From NCBI RefSeq assembly GCF_006546835.1, contig NZ_VICB01000001.1, positions 84,861 through 148,860 on the forward strand: DNA of 64,000 bases. The letters are read 5' to 3'. The position numbers were made by a program, and so were the translations under genes. Source of the DNA: Actinomyces johnsonii. Its GTDB lineage: Bacteria > Actinomycetota > Actinomycetes > Actinomycetales > Actinomycetaceae. The notes beneath the pieces were generated by a model, which saw nothing but the letters and a program-made list of their open reading frames with translations, was not told the DNA's origin and made no database searches. Positions 18,470-27,616 of this stretch are shown in pieces. Position 1 is the first letter of the stretch. Every line of letters begins with the position of its first letter.

Positions 18470-19720
18470 TCAGGCAGCGGGTTCCACCGTCTCGCCGCGG
18501 CGCAGCACGGTGACGGGCCTCAGGTCCGCGTCGGTGACGACGACGTCGGCCCACAGGCCCGCCCGCAGTGCCCCTACGTAAGGGTCGCCGAGGATCTGCG
18601 CACCCTGGACGCTGGCGGCGTAGACGGCATCGACCAGGTCGACTCCTCCGTGCCAGGTGGTGCGCACGACGTCGATGAGGTGGGCGGTCCCCCCTGCGAT
18701 CGCGCCGCCCTCGGTGAGGTGGGCGACGCCGTCGGCCACGGTGACCGGCTGGGAGCCGAGCACGTAGTCGCCGTCCGCCATGCCGGCCGCGGCCATGGCG
18801 TCGGTGATCAGGACGACGTTATCGCGCCCCAGGGTCTCGAACATGTCCAGAACGATGGCGGGGTTCAAGTGCACGCCGTCGCCGATCATCTCCAAGACGC
18901 ATTCGCCGCGCTGGGCGGCGGCCAGGAACTCGGGCACGGGCCCGGGTTTGCGGTGGTGCATGGGTCGCATGCCGTTGAACAGGTGGGTGGCGGTGGAGCG
19001 CGGGGAGCGGACGGTCTTGCCGGCCTCGATGCGCTCGGCGATGCGGGCGGCGGCGTCGGCCAGGGCGGCGCGCACGGGGGCGGCCTCGGAGTCGGTGTGC
19101 CCGAAGGAGGGCAGGGCCCCGCCCTCGATGAGGGCCGCGTTGACTCCGTCGTCGCCGGTGATGCCGGGTTTCTCCGGGGCGATCGTCATGGTGACGACGT
19201 GCCCGCCGCCGAGCTCGATGAGCTCGCGGGTCAGGGCGGCGTCGGGGTCGATGATGTAGGTGGGGTCCTGGGCGCCGCAGCGCTCAACCGAGACGAAGGG
19301 TCCCTCGAAGTGGATGCCGGCGAGTTCGCCGTCCTCGCACAGCCCGGCCAGGACCCGGGTGCGCGCCTTGAGGACCTCGGGGGCGGCCGTCACGCAGGAG
19401 GCCACCAGCGAGGTGGTGCCGAAGCGGCGGTGCTCGCGCACGGAGATCATCGCCTGCTCGGCGGTCTCGGCGTTGGGGAAGGACTCGCCGCCGCCGCCGT
19501 GGCAGTGGACGTCGACCAGGCCCGGCAGGAGGTAGCCGCCCTCGGGTGCGGTCTGCGCCTGCTCGACGACGTCTCCGAAGCCAGCCCGGGCGGCCCGGTC
19601 GGCAGGCCCGACCCAGGCGATGTGGGTTCCCGACAGGACGACGGCCCCGTCGTCGATGATGTGGTCGGGGGTGACAACACGACCCCGCAGTGCGCGGACC
19701 TGCATGGCTTCGTTGCTCAT
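18470..19720 (-). CDS. nagA: N-acetylglucosamine-6-phosphate deacetylase
   Basis: 416 residues from ATG 19720 (MSNEAMQVRALRG); the frame is open to 19834 but those codons are not family sequence. Amidohydrolase fold with LLPGLVDVHCHGGGGESF (first metal His pair), GIHFEGPFVS (metal Glu), SFGHTDSEA, THLFNGMRPMHHR and VLITDAMAAAGM (catalytic Asp). It removes acetate from GlcNAc-6-P on the way to fructose-6-P, both in amino sugar use and wall recycling. No nagB or PTS gene is adjacent. Confidence 0.94.
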   Translation of the reverse strand: MSNEAMQVRALRGRVVTPDHIIDDGAVVLSGTHIAWVGPADRAARAGFGDVVEQAQTAPEGGYLLPGLVDVHCHGGGGESFPNAETAEQAMISVREHRRFGTTSLVASCVTAAPEVLKARTRVLAGLCEDGELAGIHFEGPFVSVERCGAQDPTYIIDPDAALTRELIELGGGHVVTMTIAPEKPGITGDDGVNAALIEGGALPSFGHTDSEAAPVRAALADAAARIAERIEAGKTVRSPRSTATHLFNGMRPMHHRKPGPVPEFLAAAQRGECVLEMIGDGVHLNPAIVLDMFETLGRDNVVLITDAMAAAGMADGDYVLGSQPVTVADGVAHLTEGGAIAGGTAHLIDVVRTTWHGGVDLVDAVYAASVQGAQILGDPYVGALRAGLWADVVVTDADLRPVTVLRRGETVEPAA

Positions 19721-19795
19721 GAGTCGGATTCTGTCACTTCCCCAGACATCAGACAACCTCATTCTCGGCGTCTTCTCCCCCACATCTCCGGATCC

Positions 19796-19830
19796 GCAGT
19801 GGTCCGGCGGCAGTGCTGCCGGACCACTGC
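19796..19830 (-). terminator. Hairpin terminator after the ABC exporter operon
   Basis: GCAGTGGTCCGGC (19796-19808) pairs perfectly with GCCGGACCACTGC (19818-19830) around a 9-base loop. It lies 22 bases beyond the last gene of the three-gene exporter unit and before nagA, both on the minus strand. No T-tract. Confidence 0.65.
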
Positions 19831-19852
19831 GCACGGGGCGCGAGAGCGCCGG

Positions 19853-20293
19853 TCACCGGCCGTCAGCGCTGCGCTGTTTCCTGCTGAAGCCTCCCGCACG
19901 CAGTGCCAGCGCGAGGGCCATCAGTCCCATCAGAGAGCTCGCCATCAGCCAGAGCCCCCAGGCCAGGTAGCTGTCGGCCAGCAGCCGTCCTCCGGAGATG
20001 GCCGACAGCGTGAGGAGCCAGATTGCCGATACCGCCCCTATCCAGTGACGGGCACCCACCGCGACCAGGGTGAAGACGATCCAGCTCAACGATATCCATA
20101 CTTCTTTGCCGCCTCCGCTGGCGGGAACCAGTGTTCCGTGCCCCTCGGGGAGCAGGAGCGAGATGGTGACCGTCGGCAGTTTGAGGAGCAGGATCGTCAG
20201 GACGAGCCCCAGCGCGAGACGAGCAGGCCCCGGAGTGCACCAGAAGCCGGCGTGCTGGGCTCCGGCGGCAAGCTCGGTCGTTCTCGTTGTCAT
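19853..20293 (-). CDS. Small membrane protein of the ABC exporter operon
   Basis: 146 residues from ATG 20293, overlapping the permease stop by ATGA. Four predicted membrane segments (about residues 23-46, 59-80, 84-103 and 109-131). No family recognised. Strict coupling to the ATPase and permease genes suggests an accessory subunit or a membrane protein that is regulated with them. Confidence 0.7.
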   Translation of the reverse strand: MTTRTTELAAGAQHAGFWCTPGPARLALGLVLTILLLKLPTVTISLLLPEGHGTLVPASGGGKEVWISLSWIVFTLVAVGARHWIGAVSAIWLLTLSAISGGRLLADSYLAWGLWLMASSLMGLMALALALRAGGFSRKQRSADGR

Positions 20294-21186
20294 GAGCGCC
20301 GCCTCCACATCCGCGCCCCCGCCAGGACGCAGCAGGCGAGCAGCGGCAGCGCCATGAGAAGCCTGAGCCACTCCACCCGTTCGACCCCGGTGCCCGTGTA
20401 GAGACCCACCGCGACGTCGAGCCACTGCTTGAGCGGGTTCCACTCCAGGATTCTCTTGAGGGCCTCGGGGAGCTGCTCCAAGGGCATCGCCGCGCCCGAA
20501 CCGAAGAACATAAGGAAGAAGACGGCGGCCGACAGGGCCTGGGTCGTACGCGAGGAGACCCTCAGCGCGCCGATGAAGAAGCCCAGTGCCGAGAGCCAGG
20601 CGATCGAACCCGCCATGACCGTCAGGAAGCGCGGGTTCCACAGTTCGGGCCTCACGCCGTCGCGCACGGCGACCACCAGGACGATGATCATCGAGGCGGC
20701 CATCACCAGCGCGAGCGTGGACAGCAGCAGGGCGATCACGAAGTGCCGGCCCCGCAGTGGGAGTGTGGAGTAGCGCCGGTCGATTCCGCGCGAGCGCAGC
20801 TCGGCCAGGTATATCGGCATTCCCATGAGCAGCAGGTTGGCCATGACCGACAGGATGAGCGAGGGGAACATGACGTCGATGAATCTCACGCCGGGGGCGA
20901 CCTCGTTGGAGGCGTAGGGAATGCCGATGAAGACGTACATGATCACCGGGAAGGCGAGGGAGAAGAATACGGCGACGGGCTCGCGCAGCAGCAGGACGAG
21001 CTCCTGACGGGCCCACACCGTCACCACCCGCCATCCGGGAGCCAGGGCTTGGGGCTGGCCGGGCTGGGACCGCCCAGCTCCGGAGGCGCCGGCCAACAGG
21101 GTGCCGGAGACGGGCGGCGCCGCGAGGGCGTCGGGCTGCGGGTGCGCATGGCGCGCCCGCCGGGTCTGCTGTGATTGCACGGTCAT
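20290..21186 (-). CDS. ABC-2 type transporter permease
   Basis: 298 residues from ATG 21186, overlapping the ATPase stop by ATGA. About 50 Pro/Ala/Gln-rich residues precede six membrane segments; EPVAVFFSLAFPVIMYVFIG, LRSRGIDRRYSTLPLRG and FGSGAAMPLEQLPEALKRI-type ending followed by NPLKQWLDV are characteristic of DrrB/ABC-2 drug and polyketide exporters. It forms the membrane channel for the DrrA-like ATPase. Substrate unknown. Confidence 0.88.
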   Translation of the reverse strand: MTVQSQQTRRARHAHPQPDALAAPPVSGTLLAGASGAGRSQPGQPQALAPGWRVVTVWARQELVLLLREPVAVFFSLAFPVIMYVFIGIPYASNEVAPGVRFIDVMFPSLILSVMANLLLMGMPIYLAELRSRGIDRRYSTLPLRGRHFVIALLLSTLALVMAASMIIVLVVAVRDGVRPELWNPRFLTVMAGSIAWLSALGFFIGALRVSSRTTQALSAAVFFLMFFGSGAAMPLEQLPEALKRILEWNPLKQWLDVAVGLYTGTGVERVEWLRLLMALPLLACCVLAGARMWRRRS

Positions 21187-22139
21187 CGGGCTACCTCCTG
21201 ATTCGCTTGGGAAACCGCTTCGGCGAAAACGTCCTCCAGCCGGATCGGCCCTTTGAGGATGTCCTGATAGTGCAGGTCGCCGCGGTCGCGAGCGGCCTCG
21301 ATCTGCTCGGCCATGGCGGCCACGGTCTGTCTGTCGGAGATGAGGACGCGCGTGTCCCCGGCCTCGACCAGCTCGACGCCGTGGGTGAGGGCCCAGGCGT
21401 CCACGGAGGACTCCACCCCGATCAGCCGTAGCCGCCACCGGCCGCCGGCCAGATCGAGGATGTCGTCGACCGTCCCCTGGAGGACCAGGCGCCCGCGATC
21501 GAGGACCAGCAGCCGATCCGCGTAGGCCTCGGCCTCGCTCAGGTCGTGGGTGGAGGCCAGGACCGCCACGCCCTCGCTGCGGCGTCGCCGCAGGAACTCC
21601 CACAGCTCGGCGCGCGCCACGGGGTCGATGCCGCTGGTCGGCTCGTCGAGGACGAGGGCACGGGGGCGGCCGATACAGGCCAGGACGACGTCCAGGCGCC
21701 TGGCCCACCCGCCCGACAGGGAACCGATCGCCTGGGTCATATAGGGGCCGAGGCCGAGCTGGGCGACAATCTCATCGACCGGCCCCGGATCGGCGTACAG
21801 GCCGGCTACCGCGCGGATCGCCTCGCGCACCTTGAGTCGCTGGGGCAGACCCGTCTCCTGGAGCTGGACGCCGACGAGGGCGCGCTGTGGGGTGGAGGGG
21901 CGCACGGCCTCGCTGTTCACCAGGACCTCGCCCGAGGTCGGCAGGCGCAGGGCGGAGACCATCTCCATGGTGGTGGTCTTGCCCGAGCCGTTGGGGCCGA
22001 CCAGTACCACGATCTCCCCGGGGTGCACCACGAAGGAGACGTCGCTCAGGGCACACCCCGAGGCCTTCGGGTAGCGCTTGGCAACGTGGCGCCACTCCAT
22101 GACAGGGACTTTGCGCGCCGGCGCAGTAGCGGCTTCCAT
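21183..22139 (-). CDS. ABC transporter ATP-binding protein (DrrA-like)
   Basis: 318 residues. Walker A GPNGSGKTT, a Q-loop region VGVQLQETGLP, signature LSGGWARRLD, Walker B ALVLDEPTSGIDP and the switch His STHDLSEAEAYAD are all present, so it should be active. The C-terminal 90 residues match the DrrA-type regulatory extension. First gene of a three-gene operon with GAGGAG upstream. Its promoter region carries two matching palindromes, but no regulator gene is adjacent. Confidence 0.92.
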   Translation of the reverse strand: MEAATAPARKVPVMEWRHVAKRYPKASGCALSDVSFVVHPGEIVVLVGPNGSGKTTTMEMVSALRLPTSGEVLVNSEAVRPSTPQRALVGVQLQETGLPQRLKVREAIRAVAGLYADPGPVDEIVAQLGLGPYMTQAIGSLSGGWARRLDVVLACIGRPRALVLDEPTSGIDPVARAELWEFLRRRRSEGVAVLASTHDLSEAEAYADRLLVLDRGRLVLQGTVDDILDLAGGRWRLRLIGVESSVDAWALTHGVELVEAGDTRVLISDRQTVAAMAEQIEAARDRGDLHYQDILKGPIRLEDVFAEAVSQANQEVAR

Positions 22140-22174
22140 GGCAGCTCCTCACATGCCTTCGTCACTGAAAACCA

Positions 22175-22228
22175 GTTTGTGATTCAAACCTTGAGACCAG
22201 GATACCCTCTATTGTTTGCAACGCAAAC
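22175..22228 (-). promoter_or_regulatory. Two operator palindromes GTTTG-N5-CAAAC upstream of the ABC exporter
   Basis: The inverted repeat GTTTG-N5-CAAAC occurs at 22175-22189 and again at 22214-22228, centres 39 bases apart, about four helical turns. Read on the minus strand, TTGCGT at the distal copy and TATCCT 16 bases on form a possible promoter, with the proximal copy just after the start of transcription. This is the layout expected for a dimeric repressor. The regulator is unknown. Confidence 0.55.
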
Positions 22229-22289
22229 CCCTTTGGATGACAGAACCGATCGCGACGCCCTGCGCCTGGCGGCCCGTACGGAGCCTCGC

Positions 22290-22366
22290 CTACTGGGCCC
22301 GGCTGTGCTCCACGCGGATGACCGCCAGGTTGACATCGCGCTCCACGCGGGCCGACGGCGCCGTCA
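22290..22366 (-). pseudogene. Stump of a second copy of the winged-helix (AlkZ-like) gene C-terminus
   Basis: The last 23 or so codons read APSARVERDVNLAVIRVEHSRAQ-stop, nearly the same as the end of the intact gene at 25565 (APSARVERDVNRAVTRMEYRLAQ-stop). DNA similarity runs for about 75 bases and then stops, with no upstream domain. It marks an old duplication or insertion boundary: two lipoprotein genes lie between the stump and the intact gene. Confidence 0.75.
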
Positions 22367-22466
22367 TGGCCGGTCTAGGCGGCGACGGCGCCGGCCAGAC
22401 GGCTGCACATCGGCGAGGCCATGACGCCCCTCAGCGTCCATCCTGGGCAACCGAGGTCTCTTCTCA

Positions 22467-23924
22467 TCATGAGTTCACAGCGGTAGGCGTAGGTTCAGAC
22501 GTACCCGAGGGATATCCGAACCACGCATCTGCCGGATAGAAAACATCATGCAAAACAATCCCCCATGATGAGACTGCAATTGAGTCTCCCCATGCCGAAA
22601 TCGGGATTTCGTTGACATCCTGCCCCGCGGATAGGGATACGAGTTGAAGTGCTCCGTCTCTGTTGCTCGCATGTTTTGACGGCGCCAGATACGCAATATC
22701 GCCGAAGACGCACGCTGTGCTGGGAATTGCGCGCTCACCCGAGTTCCAAGACAGTATTGGCGTGGCCGATCCTGGCTGCCTCACGGAAAAGATGGAATCT
22801 CCATACTCTCCATAGAGAATAACCTCGTGTTGATTGGTGTAGATCGGAATCTGAGTAGCCAGCCCGTGAAACTGCTGCGGATGATCGGCAAGGAGAATAT
22901 TCTCTCCTGTCGCAATATTTTGCGCCCGGAAGGCGTCTCTCTTGTAGGCCTCCAGCTCTCTGCTCGAGTTGTCTGATTCTTTATAGTACACCCAGCCGTC
23001 TTTAACAGACTTGATGACTTTCTGCCCCCGATCTTCCGAGACTCCGGTTACTAGATACACAATGACCGCCTTGTCCTTTACAAGCAACGCCTCACCCAGC
23101 GATTCTTCTACCTGAAATCCATCCGCAAAAACAGTGCTCGCGTCAAACTGAATGGAGAGGTCGGCTGCACTGATACGAAACCCGAAACTATCAGCCTTTT
23201 GAGATACTCCCCGAGTGTCTCCGACAATCAACAAAGTGCCGTGTTCGACATCGAGCGTCAAAGTAACACGATAAAGAAATTTGTCGTCAACAACATAGTT
23301 TTTGGCGACACATATCGACGCGACAATCGCATGGTCAGATAGAGACACTTTGATCACATGGATTGACGCAGAACCTTTCGGCGGCTCACTTGTTAGGTTT
23401 TTAGTAGAGTGAATTCCAGCAGTGATGTATGCGTAAGAGTCGTCAAGAACTGCCGGGCCAACGGCGATGGTGGGCCCCGGATCATATGGCCCGGCCGCCG
23501 TTGCTGGGCTACTACTGGACGATGGCGATGGTCCGGGTGACATCTTCACTGGCATTATGCTCCAGTTTTCCTTGCCATCTGGTATAATCGCCCAGGTCGA
23601 CGGTCCGCTCAGATCGACGACGACGGGGCATAGTCCATTGGAAACTCTCCCGTCCAGCTCTGGAATCTCGGCGGTGCCGCACAGATGTTGTTTATGTAGA
23701 GCGGTCACCGTTGTTTGAATGTCACCTTCGGGCCATAACGGAAATTCGGAAAAGGAGGAAGGCGCCGCGCCGTCAGCCGGAGGCAATACTCTTGATTCCG
23801 GTCCCAGAGTCGGCGCGGGCGCGATTGATGGCGTTGGCCCCATTTTCAGGTTTCTTGAGCAGGCGCCAAGACACCCCGCTATTCCGATGATTGCTGTGGA
23901 GATAAGGAAGGTTCGGCGATGCAT
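22467..23924 (-). CDS. Putative lipoprotein, paralogue of the upstream gene
   Basis: 485 residues. MHRRTFLISTAIIGIAGCLGACS is a signal peptide with lipobox (LGAC), so the mature protein should be anchored outside the membrane; a Pro/Ser linker follows. Shared with the neighbour at 23952: a WPEGDIQTTVTA-like block, LCGTAEIP, GLCPVVVDLS, the FRISAADLSIQFDAS block, VKDGWVYYKE, ATGENI and ACVFGDIAY. The regular beta-rich repeats suggest a beta-propeller or similar sensor fold, but I do not recognise a family. GC is about 50 percent (23161-23220: 30 of 60), well below the surroundings, suggesting transfer. It lies 27 bases downstream of its paralogue. Confidence 0.65.
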   Translation of the reverse strand: MHRRTFLISTAIIGIAGCLGACSRNLKMGPTPSIAPAPTLGPESRVLPPADGAAPSSFSEFPLWPEGDIQTTVTALHKQHLCGTAEIPELDGRVSNGLCPVVVDLSGPSTWAIIPDGKENWSIMPVKMSPGPSPSSSSSPATAAGPYDPGPTIAVGPAVLDDSYAYITAGIHSTKNLTSEPPKGSASIHVIKVSLSDHAIVASICVAKNYVVDDKFLYRVTLTLDVEHGTLLIVGDTRGVSQKADSFGFRISAADLSIQFDASTVFADGFQVEESLGEALLVKDKAVIVYLVTGVSEDRGQKVIKSVKDGWVYYKESDNSSRELEAYKRDAFRAQNIATGENILLADHPQQFHGLATQIPIYTNQHEVILYGEYGDSIFSVRQPGSATPILSWNSGERAIPSTACVFGDIAYLAPSKHASNRDGALQLVSLSAGQDVNEIPISAWGDSIAVSSWGIVLHDVFYPADAWFGYPSGTSEPTPTAVNS

Positions 23925-23951
23925 GGCGATGCCTTTTTGTGAGATGACGGT

Positions 23952-25415
23952 CTAGGCGGTAGGCGTGGGAGAACCGGTTGGTGGCGATGCTGTCGAGGTG
24001 GAGAATGAGACGTCGTCAAACCAATTGGTTGCGGCATAGAATCTGCCATCTGCCACTAAACCCCATGGAGTGACAGCATTGTTCGTTCCGAAATTTATCG
24101 CGGTCTTTTGAACATCAGCTATCGTCTCCCCTGAACTGATGGAAGTGATGTCGAACTCACTGCTCGACGCGCTACTTGAAGTTTTTACTTTGTAGAACGA
24201 GTACAAAACGTCGCCAAAGACGCAGGCTCTATCAGGAACCTCATGATTCCCTCCGTCCCACGTCAGTGCAGCGGCAGCCGCTCCAGGCGTGCGGATCGAC
24301 ATGGAGTGGGAACTATTCTGATCATTCCATGAAATATATGCCTGCTGATCCGAAGAAATACTTGACCAGCCTTGTAACTCATTCTTCCAGTCACCCTTTA
24401 ATGCGATCGTCTCACCCGAAACGATATTCCGCGCCGACCCGCTCGAAGATTCCCTATCCTGATTGTCTTTATAGTAGTACCAGTCATCCCTCACTACAAT
24501 TGGATACCGCTCTCCTGTGCGTTCATGCTTGTTATCACTCAGAAACATGATGGCATAGTCGCCCGTGCCACTCCCTACTCGTTTCACATAGTAAGCAATC
24601 GCCTGACCGCACAATCGGATATTGTTTATATCGTGGCCGTCAAGAATCGAGTGGGCATCAAACTGTACTGACAGGTCTGTCACACTGAGACGGAGCGCAA
24701 TGTAGTCGTTCCCCGAGTCCTGGGAACTGTCCACGCCGACATCATAACCCATAAGGACAAGAGAAGATCGACCGTTTGCGAAGGAGAGGTGCAGCCCTTC
24801 AATATCCTCCACTAGATGTCTGTCCGCAACTGTCGTAGCAGCCTGAATCGACCCGTCCGACAGACGAATTTTGACCAGGACGACAGGGCAAGCCGTTCCC
24901 TCGGGGAAGTCGGAGCCGCGTATACTGTCCTGGGTGCTGGGAGAGGATAGCGTCAAAGCGCCAAAGGCGAGATAGGCGTACTCACCATCGAGAAGAGTTG
25001 ACCCCATGAAAATTGTAGTCAGCGCCCCTTTCGGATCCTGATCCAAGTCATCTTCATCAACTAGATCCACTTTCCGTGTGACCCACACACCTTTCTGGTC
25101 TAAGAGAACTGCGTAAGTGGTGAGAGTACTGATATCGACAACGACAGGACACCATCCCTTGGTGAAAACGTTGAGCGCGTCTTTAATCCTGGCCCCACCG
25201 CATAGGTAACGATCACGCACCGCCGTAATCGTCGTGTAGGTGTCGGCCGCTGGCCAGGTAGACGCGTCCGCGAATGCACTCGGAACAGCGTCAGATTTTG
25301 GGGGCGCCGTGGGAACAGGGGTGGCTGATGAGCCAGAACGGCTCTGCCGGCAGGCGACCACTGCTGGTAGCAGTGCGGTTGCACCTGTGACAGCAAGAAA
25401 CGTACGACGGCGCAT
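23952..25415 (-). CDS. Putative lipoprotein, first of a tandem pair
   Basis: 487 residues from ATG 25415, chosen for GGAGGA upstream and the signal MRRRTFLAVTGATALLPAVVAC, whose Cys fits a lipobox; the RR start also resembles a Tat signal. Blocks shared with the downstream paralogue include WPAADTYTTITA, LCGGARIK, WCPVVVDIS, LSVTDLSVQFDAHS, VRDDWYYYKD, VSGETIAL and ACVFGDVLY, with overall divergence suggesting an old duplication. Function unknown; extracytoplasmic by its signal. Lower GC than neighbours. No partner enzyme or transporter is coupled to the pair. Confidence 0.65.
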   Translation of the reverse strand: MRRRTFLAVTGATALLPAVVACRQSRSGSSATPVPTAPPKSDAVPSAFADASTWPAADTYTTITAVRDRYLCGGARIKDALNVFTKGWCPVVVDISTLTTYAVLLDQKGVWVTRKVDLVDEDDLDQDPKGALTTIFMGSTLLDGEYAYLAFGALTLSSPSTQDSIRGSDFPEGTACPVVLVKIRLSDGSIQAATTVADRHLVEDIEGLHLSFANGRSSLVLMGYDVGVDSSQDSGNDYIALRLSVTDLSVQFDAHSILDGHDINNIRLCGQAIAYYVKRVGSGTGDYAIMFLSDNKHERTGERYPIVVRDDWYYYKDNQDRESSSGSARNIVSGETIALKGDWKNELQGWSSISSDQQAYISWNDQNSSHSMSIRTPGAAAAALTWDGGNHEVPDRACVFGDVLYSFYKVKTSSSASSSEFDITSISSGETIADVQKTAINFGTNNAVTPWGLVADGRFYAATNWFDDVSFSTSTASPPTGSPTPTA

Positions 25416-25564
25416 GAGTGATCCTCCACTGCGCGGGAACGGGAACCGGCTGCCGTCAATGGTTTCCACTCGGTAGGAATACGGCAATGGGTACCGCTCT
25501 CCTCATGGGGAGCCTTCAAGGGGTGGCGAAGTCGGCGGGCAGGAGAGGCCAGTGCTCACAGCGG

Positions 25565-26824
25565 CTACTGGGCCAGGCGGTACTCCATACGGGTGACGGC
25601 CCGGTTGACATCACGCTCCACGCGGGCCGACGGTGCCGCCCCGCCCTTCCACAGCAGGCCCTCGCCGACCGGGCGCACGGCGACAATCTGCCCACGGTCG
25701 ACCAGGATCGGGCGGAACATGCCGTTGCTCGCCGGGCAGATGAGGCGCTCGCCGTCGTCGTCGGTGAGGCAGGAGCGGTCCTTGTAGCCCACGTGCAGTT
25801 CGTCGAAGGAGCCCAGGAAGTGCGTGGCCTGCGCGGCGGTGCGGTGAGCGGACAGGAGGTCGGGCAGGTCGGCGCGCATGTAGAGCAGGCCGGCCTTCGG
25901 GGCCGACTCGCCGGGGCCGAGCACTCGCAGGCCGCCGTTCGCCCCGCCCTCGACGACCGCCCGCGCGAGCGGGAGGCGGGTTCCGGCCGGGTCGCCGGCG
26001 TCATCGGCCGACGCCGCGGTCTGCTCCTTCCCCAGCTCGACGGCGTCCTCCAGGGCGCGGGTGGCCTGCGTCTTGGGCAGCGTGGTCCAGCGGGCCAGGT
26101 CCTCGGCGCTGACCGGGCCGTGGCCGACCGCGTAGCGGTAGGCAATGTGGGCGCAGGCGGCGCGGTGGCCCGCCCCGCTGTGGGCGACGTCGGCTCCTGC
26201 GGGCCCGGAGTCGGCGTCGGGCAGGGGACGCGCATCCATGACGAGGTGCTCGTTGCCGACCCGTGGCCCTTGGACGAGGATTCCCTCGCGCTGGAGTCGC
26301 ACCAGGAGGTGGCGGCGCCGGTAAACAGAGACGTCCTCTCCGCGGAAGGCCTCCATGAGGCCGGCCTCCTGCCAGGCCGCCAGCAGCACCGAGCGCGTCA
26401 GCGGCCCCTGGTCGTCGATGAGGCCGAGGGCCACCTCGGCGGCGCGCTCGCACAGGGCCGTATCGACACCGTAGTCGGCCTCGCTGCGCCGGACCCAGGC
26501 GTCGGTGCGGTGCATGAGGGCGGCCCGCAGCCAGTGGTGGTCCGCGGCGGTGGTGATGTGGACAGTGCCGCGCATGGGCCAGGAGCGCACTAGGTCGCCT
26601 CGCGCGAAGGCGGCCTCGACGTCGGCCGGGGTGGCCGCGGGGGCGCGCACGAGCAGAGCGTGCGGAACGGCGGAGACCTGCTGGCCCTGGATGGCGAGTC
26701 TGCCCGCCACCGCCTGGACGACGTCGGACGCGGCGGTGGCGGGGATGAGGCCCTGGGAGATGATGCGGGCCAGGCTCACCTCGCGTGGCAGCGGCGCGGA
26801 GGAGTCTCGGGCAGCAGCAGGCAC
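25565..26824 (-). CDS. Winged-helix DNA-binding protein of the AlkZ/YcaQ-like family (HTH_42)
   Basis: 419 residues, GTG start. The DLVRSWPMRGTVHITTAADHHW segment (about residues 75-97) and the C-terminal RERDVNRAVTR-type ending are typical of the winged-helix family that includes the DNA glycosylases AlkZ/AlkX. Members unhook interstrand crosslinks or remove alkylated bases, though many actinobacterial homologues are untested. It lies 12 bases downstream of nucS on the same strand, so a shared DNA-repair transcript is likely. The catalytic QxQ/QxD type motif could not be assigned with certainty. Confidence 0.75.
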   Translation of the reverse strand: MPAAARDSSAPLPREVSLARIISQGLIPATAASDVVQAVAGRLAIQGQQVSAVPHALLVRAPAATPADVEAAFARGDLVRSWPMRGTVHITTAADHHWLRAALMHRTDAWVRRSEADYGVDTALCERAAEVALGLIDDQGPLTRSVLLAAWQEAGLMEAFRGEDVSVYRRRHLLVRLQREGILVQGPRVGNEHLVMDARPLPDADSGPAGADVAHSGAGHRAACAHIAYRYAVGHGPVSAEDLARWTTLPKTQATRALEDAVELGKEQTAASADDAGDPAGTRLPLARAVVEGGANGGLRVLGPGESAPKAGLLYMRADLPDLLSAHRTAAQATHFLGSFDELHVGYKDRSCLTDDDGERLICPASNGMFRPILVDRGQIVAVRPVGEGLLWKGGAAPSARVERDVNRAVTRMEYRLAQ

Positions 26825-26836
26825 GCTTGTCCCCTC

Positions 26837-27532
26837 TCAGAACAGTCGGGAGGCCGGGTCGTCCATGCCGCGCATGGCGTCGTAGTCGAGGGTGACACAG
26901 CGGATACCGCGATCCTCGGCCAGGACGCGGGCCTGGGGTTTGATCGTCTGGGCGGCGAAGACGCCTTGGACGGGGGTGAGCAGCGGGTCGCGGTCCAGGA
27001 GCTCGAGGTAGCGGGTGAGTTGCTCGACGCCGTCGATCCCGCCGACGCGCTTGATCTCCACGGCCACCGAGCGGCCCTCGGCGTCCTTGGCCATGATGTC
27101 GACCGGGCCGATGGCGGTGGGGAACTCGCGGCGCACCAGGCGGTAGCCGGTGCCCAGGACCTCGATCTGCTCAGCCAGGAGCTCCTGGAGGTGGGCCTCG
27201 ACGCCGTCCTTGGTCAGGCCCGGATCCACGCCGAGCTCGTGGCTGACGTCGGAGAAGGTCTCGAAGACGCGGATGACGAGGCGGTCGTCGGTCTTGGAGG
27301 CGCGCACCTCCCAGACCTCGCGCACGCCGTCGGCGGCGGCCTCCTCATCCGGATCGGTGACGGCCAGGCGGGCCGGGGCGCTCATCCAGTTCAGGGGCTT
27401 GTAGGAGCCGCCGTCGGAATGGACGAGGACCGAGCCATCGGCCTTGAGCATGAGCACACGGGTGGCCCGGGGCAGGTGGGCGTCCAGGCGGCCGGAGTAG
27501 TCGACGGAGCAGGAGGCAATAACGAGGCGCAC
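26837..27532 (-). CDS. nucS: Mismatch-specific endonuclease NucS (EndoMS)
   Basis: 231 residues, GTG start. N-terminal domain [16 protein letters not shown], then the RecB-like nuclease core [38 protein letters not shown] with the catalytic Asp, Glu and Lys (D...E-x-K) and the C-terminal [22 protein letters not shown]. NucS cuts both strands at mismatches and gives non-canonical mismatch repair in actinobacteria that lack MutS/MutL. It usually lies near the ATP synthase operon; here a DISARM locus separates them. Confidence 0.95.
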   Translation of the reverse strand: MRLVIASCSVDYSGRLDAHLPRATRVLMLKADGSVLVHSDGGSYKPLNWMSAPARLAVTDPDEEAAADGVREVWEVRASKTDDRLVIRVFETFSDVSHELGVDPGLTKDGVEAHLQELLAEQIEVLGTGYRLVRREFPTAIGPVDIMAKDAEGRSVAVEIKRVGGIDGVEQLTRYLELLDRDPLLTPVQGVFAAQTIKPQARVLAEDRGIRCVTLDYDAMRGMDDPASRLF

Positions 27533-27616
27533 CCGTCCACCCTAGCGGGGCGGACCGAGGCTCGGCTCGACGCCGGGGCCGGCATGCCTGAGCATCGTGT
27601 CACCCGGGCGGGGCGC

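Noticed and set aside
22175..22195. T-loop-like sequence suggesting a tRNA on the minus strand
   Set aside because: GGTTTGAATCA resembles a T-arm, but no acceptor or anticodon stem can be folded around it; it is better read as part of an operator palindrome.
26825..27616. nucS and the AlkZ-like gene as extra DISARM genes
   Set aside because: nucS is a core actinobacterial gene of this neighbourhood, and an 84-base gap separates it from drmC; adjacency is better explained by insertion of DISARM.
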